Of a DNA stretch of 34,581 nt, positions 31,862 to 34,581 are shown piece by piece (within the stretch, counting starts at the first letter, position 1; each line of letters starts with the position of its first letter). The position numbers and the translations under genes were made by a program. This DNA is from Acidimicrobiia bacterium. GTDB lineage: Bacteria > Actinomycetota > Acidimicrobiia > IMCC26256 > PALSA-555. The stretch spans positions 1 to 34,581 of the forward strand of contig DASZJD010000056.1 of NCBI GenBank assembly GCA_035948415.1. The letters run 5' to 3'. The notes beneath the pieces were generated by a model that ran no database searches, had not been told where the DNA came from, and was given only the letters and a program-made list of their open reading frames with translations.

Positions 31862-32499
31862 GCGGGGCCCGGCGCAGACATCGCCGCCGCTGACATCGCG
31901 ACCAGGTTCTGCACGAAGGCCTCGTACTCGAGCTGGCGACGCCCCGTGCGGCGGCCCCCGCCGAGCGCGCGGGCGCGGTCGGCCACCGCCCGCAGGATGA
32001 ACGTGGTGATCAGCGCCAATCGCTCGACCCGGACCTCGTCGCTGACGTCGGCCATTCGGCTCGCCAGGAGCGCGTACACCTCGTTGCCTCCGGTCCGGGC
32101 CAGGACGGCCTGCAGCTCGCCGCTGAACTGGGCCGGGTCTTCACCCGCCAGCTCCGCCACGATCAAGAGGCAGCACCGCCCCCTCCACCCGCGCTCTGCC
32201 AGCTCCGCCGCGGGCCGCACGATGGCCTCCATCACCGCAGCCACATCGGTGTCCGGGCGACGCGAGGCGATGTCGAGGAGCTCGCCTTCACGACCGGCGA
32301 GGAAGGCGGCGTGACGGTCGATGACCGCGCACAGCACTCCATCACGCGAGCCGAAGTGGTAGTGAAGTGCGCCGCGGTTTCGCTGTCCGGCCTTGCGAGT
32401 GATCTCGATGAGCGAGGCGTTGAACACGCCGTTCTCGGCGAACGCGCGAGCGGCAGCGTCCAAGAGCTTCTGCCGCGTGTCAGAAGCGTCCGGCGGCAC
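31858..32499 (-). CDS. TetR-family regulator
   Basis: A 213-residue repressor-type protein. Residues 8-55 are the TetR helix-turn-helix (TRQKLLDAAARAFAENGVFN; SLIEITRKAGQRNRGALHYHFGSRDGVLCAVI). The ligand domain is helical and Ala-rich (LLIVAELAGEDPAQFSGELQ; ERLALITTFILRAVADRARAL). It starts with GTG 32499 without a ribosome site. A TAGGAT box six bases upstream suggests a leaderless transcript. It most likely binds the palindrome at 31840 and controls the MDR/sulfotransferase genes, and perhaps the palindrome at 32504 for itself. Confidence 0.92.
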   Translation of the reverse strand: MPPDASDTRQKLLDAAARAFAENGVFNASLIEITRKAGQRNRGALHYHFGSRDGVLCAVIDRHAAFLAGREGELLDIASRRPDTDVAAVMEAIVRPAAELAERGWRGRCCLLIVAELAGEDPAQFSGELQAVLARTGGNEVYALLASRMADVSDEVRVERLALITTFILRAVADRARALGGGRRTGRRQLEYEAFVQNLVAMSAAAMSAPGPA

Positions 32500-32503
32500 C
32501 GAG

Positions 32504-32525
32504 CGATCCTACGTTCGGAGGATCG
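32504..32525 (-). promoter_or_regulatory. tetR -10 box inside a palindrome
   Basis: CGATCCT (32504-32510) and AGGATCG (32519-32525) form 7-bp arms around an 8-base centre. On the minus strand the inner end contains TAGGAT (32506-32511), a TANNNT -10 box, exactly 6 bases before the GTG. The symmetry differs from the MDR operator, so either a different protein or relaxed recognition is involved. Confidence 0.5.
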
Positions 32526-32965
32526 CGGGCGCGGCCGTCGCCAGGCGCGCGATCAAAACCGTCGACGCTTCGCCCGAGCCTCCTCGGTCATGACCTCATG
32601 CACACTGCACGGCAGCCCCATCGAACGACGAGGAGGCGCTGCGACAGCAATCGCTAGGGCGCGTGGCCGCGCCGGGCTCACCGAGGTCGCGCGTCGTCCG
32701 ATCTGCCTCTGGACGCGGTCGCGGTCTCGAAGCCGCCATTGCAGATCGAGCGACCCGCCCGGTAGGTGCGCGGCTGGGGAGCGCCCACCCCGCATCGCGG
32801 CCGTGCTCCGCGACGGACCCGAGGTGCGACGGGCCGACACGAGGACCCTGCTCGTGTGGACAGCCTCGGACGCCAGCGTGCACGACTCTCGTCGGGGGTG
32901 GAGGCCCGGATGCCGCACCTGACCGCGGGAGCGACGCGTCCGACCCGGAGAGGTCCAGATCGCGT
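32526..32965. other. Intergenic stretch, no gene seen
   Basis: About 440 bp. Frames in both directions are Arg/Pro/Gly-rich and match nothing I recognise. The small membrane protein downstream may begin within the last 75 bp, since its frame is open to the left (SDASDPERSRSRV). Confidence 0.35.
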
Positions 32966-33280
32966 GTGCGGAACGGGGTCCTCCTCGCCGGCCTCGCGTT
33001 GGTCGTCGTCGCCGGCATCGTCGTCGCCCTGGTGCTGACCCTCGGGAGCGGGGGGACGAGTGATTGGACCACCGAAACCCGGTGGACTTTGACCGCGGAC
33101 CGCGCGTTTCCCCATATCTGCACCGGGGACGCCACCCCCTACAACCAGTGCTTCTGCAAGTTGTCGCTCATGAGGACGATCTGGCGCTCGCCGATGGACG
33201 AGTATCACCGGAAGCACACGCCCGGGGACGCTCTCCTCGCACGCGCCCAGCTTCCGTTCTGTGTGAGCAGGTTCCGTTAG
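32966..33280 (+). CDS. Small membrane-anchored Cys-containing protein
   Basis: About 104 residues from a GTG at 32966; the true start may be up to 25 codons earlier. A transmembrane or signal segment comes first (VLLAGLALVVVAGIVVALVLTL), then WTLTADRAFPHICTGDATPY and NQCFCKLSLMRTIWRSPMDEY with four Cys in all. The W...R..F...C....YxxCxC....L...(Y/S)...E(Y/F) pattern is seen in small exported actinobacterial proteins of unknown function, in which the Cys probably form disulphides outside the cell. GGAGAGG lies 12 bases before the GTG. No partner gene is evident. Confidence 0.7.
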   Translation: MRNGVLLAGLALVVVAGIVVALVLTLGSGGTSDWTTETRWTLTADRAFPHICTGDATPYNQCFCKLSLMRTIWRSPMDEYHRKHTPGDALLARAQLPFCVSRFR

Positions 33281-33449
33281 TGATCGTCGACGCCTGGCGG
33301 CGTGGAGACGGGCGGGCTGGCCAGGTGCGGGCGTACGGTGCTGAGCCGACGGCGGAGTAGCTTGCGCCAGCACCTACAGCCATCGGTAGCGCGCTCCGAT
33401 CGCAGCGGACGGTGCGGCTCCATGCCGGCGTGCCACCGCGGCTCGCCGG

Positions 33450-33974
33450 TCAGGACGCCGGCGGCTCCCCGCCTGCCCCATTGAGGAACTCGAGCAGGAC
33501 GGGGTGTCGCTGCCCGAGCGCATCGACGTCGGCCGGCTCGACGTCGGCCGGCTCGACGCCGGGCCACTCGGTGCTCGCGCCCAGGTGCCAGCGGCCACCA
33601 GCCGCGAGCCGCGCCGCGTGGAACGTGCCGCCGGCGATGAACAGCTGGCACCGCTGCCCCGCGACGAGGTCGTGCCCGACCACCTCGATGGTGTGCGTGC
33701 CGTCGTCGAAGAGCGCCAGCACCTCGAGGGGGTCGCCGAGATAGTGGTGGTAGAGCTGATCGTTGCGGATGCGGTGAGGCTGCACCGGTCGTTCGGGTGT
33801 GACGAGGAAGATGAGCGCGGTGCCGACGGGGCGCCCGTCGGCGAACGGGGCGGGTAGGCCACCGGGCGCGATGCGCGCCGGGCTCCGGTAGGTCTCGGCG
33901 ACGAACCCGCAGGTTGGATGGGGCTCGAGGTGCAGCAGCTCCCGGAGTTGCGCCGCGCTCAGCCCGTCGCTCAT
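33450..33974 (-). CDS. DUF985-type cupin
   Basis: A 174-residue cupin. It starts LSAAQLRELLHLEPHPTCGF, then VAETYRSP..., and the cupin strands have LIFLVTPERPVQPHRIRNDQLYHHYLGDPLEV, with the His residues of the metal pocket, and AGQRCQLFIAGGTFHAARL. This is the DUF985 (cupin_5) pattern found in bacteria and plants; no reaction is established. ATG 33974 with TTGGAGA is chosen; 84 upstream codons in frame are not family-like. The segment GVEPADVEPADVDALG holds a small duplication (15-bp tandem repeat). Confidence 0.88.
   Translation of the reverse strand: MSDGLSAAQLRELLHLEPHPTCGFVAETYRSPARIAPGGLPAPFADGRPVGTALIFLVTPERPVQPHRIRNDQLYHHYLGDPLEVLALFDDGTHTIEVVGHDLVAGQRCQLFIAGGTFHAARLAAGGRWHLGASTEWPGVEPADVEPADVDALGQRHPVLLEFLNGAGGEPPAS
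33524..33558. repeat. 15-bp tandem repeat within cupin gene
   Basis: CGACGTCGGCCGGCT occurs at 33524-33538 and again at 33539-33553, and a third partial copy begins at 33554. It adds five residues (VEPAD) to the cupin loop in frame. Confidence 0.7.
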
Positions 33975-34023
33975 GTCTCCAAGGTGCCATATGGTCCCCG
34001 GGAGGCGGCCCGTTCGATGCGCG

Positions 34024-34091
34024 CGAGCCCAGGGCCGGGACGCGAGCTGCCGATCCGGGTCGGCTCGGGGCGTGCTCGAGCCCAGGGCCGG
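34024..34091. repeat. Two 15-bp direct repeats, 53 bp apart
   Basis: CGAGCCCAGGGCCGG is found at 34024-34038 and 34077-34091, in the 336-bp gap between the cupin start and the last gene. No gene or promoter is clear in this gap; the repeats could be regulatory or chance in GC-rich DNA. Confidence 0.4.
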
Positions 34092-34310
34092 ATTGGGAGC
34101 CGCGCCGTTGGACCCGGGGCGGCGAAGGGCCGAATGCGCACCATGACGTGTGATGCGGTGGGCGGAGCGCGACGGCTTGTGCGATCGCTGGCCGTGGCCT
34201 CGCGACGTTGAAGGCTCGGGGGCCACGGGCGCGGTGGCAGCCGGTCGGTGTGTGACCGGACTCTGTGCTCGGAGGGCTCGTCTGATGCAGCCAGTGTCGT
34301 GTTGGTTGCC

Positions 34311-34580
34311 TCAGGCCGCGCCTCGAGCCAGCCGTCCCGCCGTCGCGATGCGACCGCGGTCGTGGGGTCGCCTCATGAACAGGATCAGGCGATCCACGTC
34401 CAGCTCGGACAGGCCACGTCGCCCGGCCGAGTCGGCGTTGAGCCAGGCGTCATCGAGCTCGGTGAAGACCGTGACCAGGAAGCGAGATGGATCGCGACCT
34501 GCGACCGCGTGGGCGGAGCGTGCGATCTCGAGCAGCTCGCGTAGCCGCGGATGCGCCGCACGCGTGTTGACCCCGTCGCC
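34311..34580 (-). CDS. Luciferase-like oxidoreductase, C-terminal part (cut by edge)
   Basis: The frame enters from the right edge without a start and runs 89 codons to a TGA at 34311-34313. The text PRLRELLEIARSAHAVAGRD, PSRFLVTVF and LSELDVDRLILFM is the C-terminal helix-strand unit of LLM-class flavin/F420 enzymes (usually ...ARxAxExAGRDPxxxxVTVF...LGVDRVIL). Only the end of the TIM barrel is present, so cofactor and substrate cannot be judged. It is on the same strand as the cupin but 337 bp away. Confidence 0.65.
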   Translation of the reverse strand, partial: GDGVNTRAAHPRLRELLEIARSAHAVAGRDPSRFLVTVFTELDDAWLNADSAGRRGLSELDVDRLILFMRRPHDRGRIATAGRLARGAA

Positions 34581-34581
34581 G

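Noticed and set aside
32663-32965. Long N-terminal extension of the small membrane protein
   Set aside because: The extension is Arg/Pro/Gly-rich and unlike the conserved part, with no good start; a start at or shortly before 32966 is more likely.
1-34581. CRISPR array, rRNA or replication origin
   Set aside because: No regularly spaced repeats, no rRNA-like segments and no DnaA-box cluster were seen.

Overview
The window is high-GC DNA of an actinobacterial type. Start codons include many GTG and some TTG, operons are tightly overlapping (GTGA, ATGA and TGATG junctions), four regulator genes look leaderless, two F420-dependent luciferase-like oxidoreductases are present, and an IS481-type end occurs. 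Acidimicrobiia or a related class is plausible, but that is an inference. No rRNA, tRNA or CRISPR array was found.

Left third (1-16.3 kb): small accessory operons mixed with many gene remnants. Intact genes are a secretory-type lipase, a molybdate uptake cassette (Mop, HTH-TOBE regulator, modA, modB, modC), a divergent MarR/SDR pair, DNA-3-methyladenine glycosylase I, a Cys-rich copper-storage protein, an ArsR-SRPBCC/DUF899/DUF2182 operon under a twin-palindrome promoter, a helix-turn-helix/nucleotidyltransferase pair that looks like toxin-antitoxin, and small DUF1059 and secreted proteins. Between them lie remnants of a GMC oxidoreductase, an AlkA-like glycosylase with two frameshifts, a TetR regulator, a methyltransferase, a PAS protein, a rhodanese, probably a recombinase, and an IS481 end fused to a truncated VOC gene.

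Middle (16.3-27 kb): a VOC protein, then the most interesting locus. An F420-dependent oxidoreductase and a beta-hydroxyacid-type dehydrogenase are transcribed leftward. A GntR/FCD regulator, a complete ABC importer (binding protein, fused double permease, ATPase), an AtuA-family (DUF1446) protein, a DUF4387 protein and an aminoglycoside-phosphotransferase-fold kinase are transcribed rightward. An 18-bp perfect palindrome sits on the regulator's promoter. The layout suggests regulated uptake and breakdown of an unidentified, probably carboxylate or CoA-linked, compound.

Right part (27.5-34.6 kb): a membrane GT-C-like glycosyltransferase with an N-terminal zinc ribbon, convergent with a TetR/quinone-oxidoreductase-like MDR/sulfotransferase group with a clear operator; a small membrane-anchored Cys protein; a DUF985 cupin; and, at the edge, the C-terminal part of a second luciferase-like oxidoreductase.
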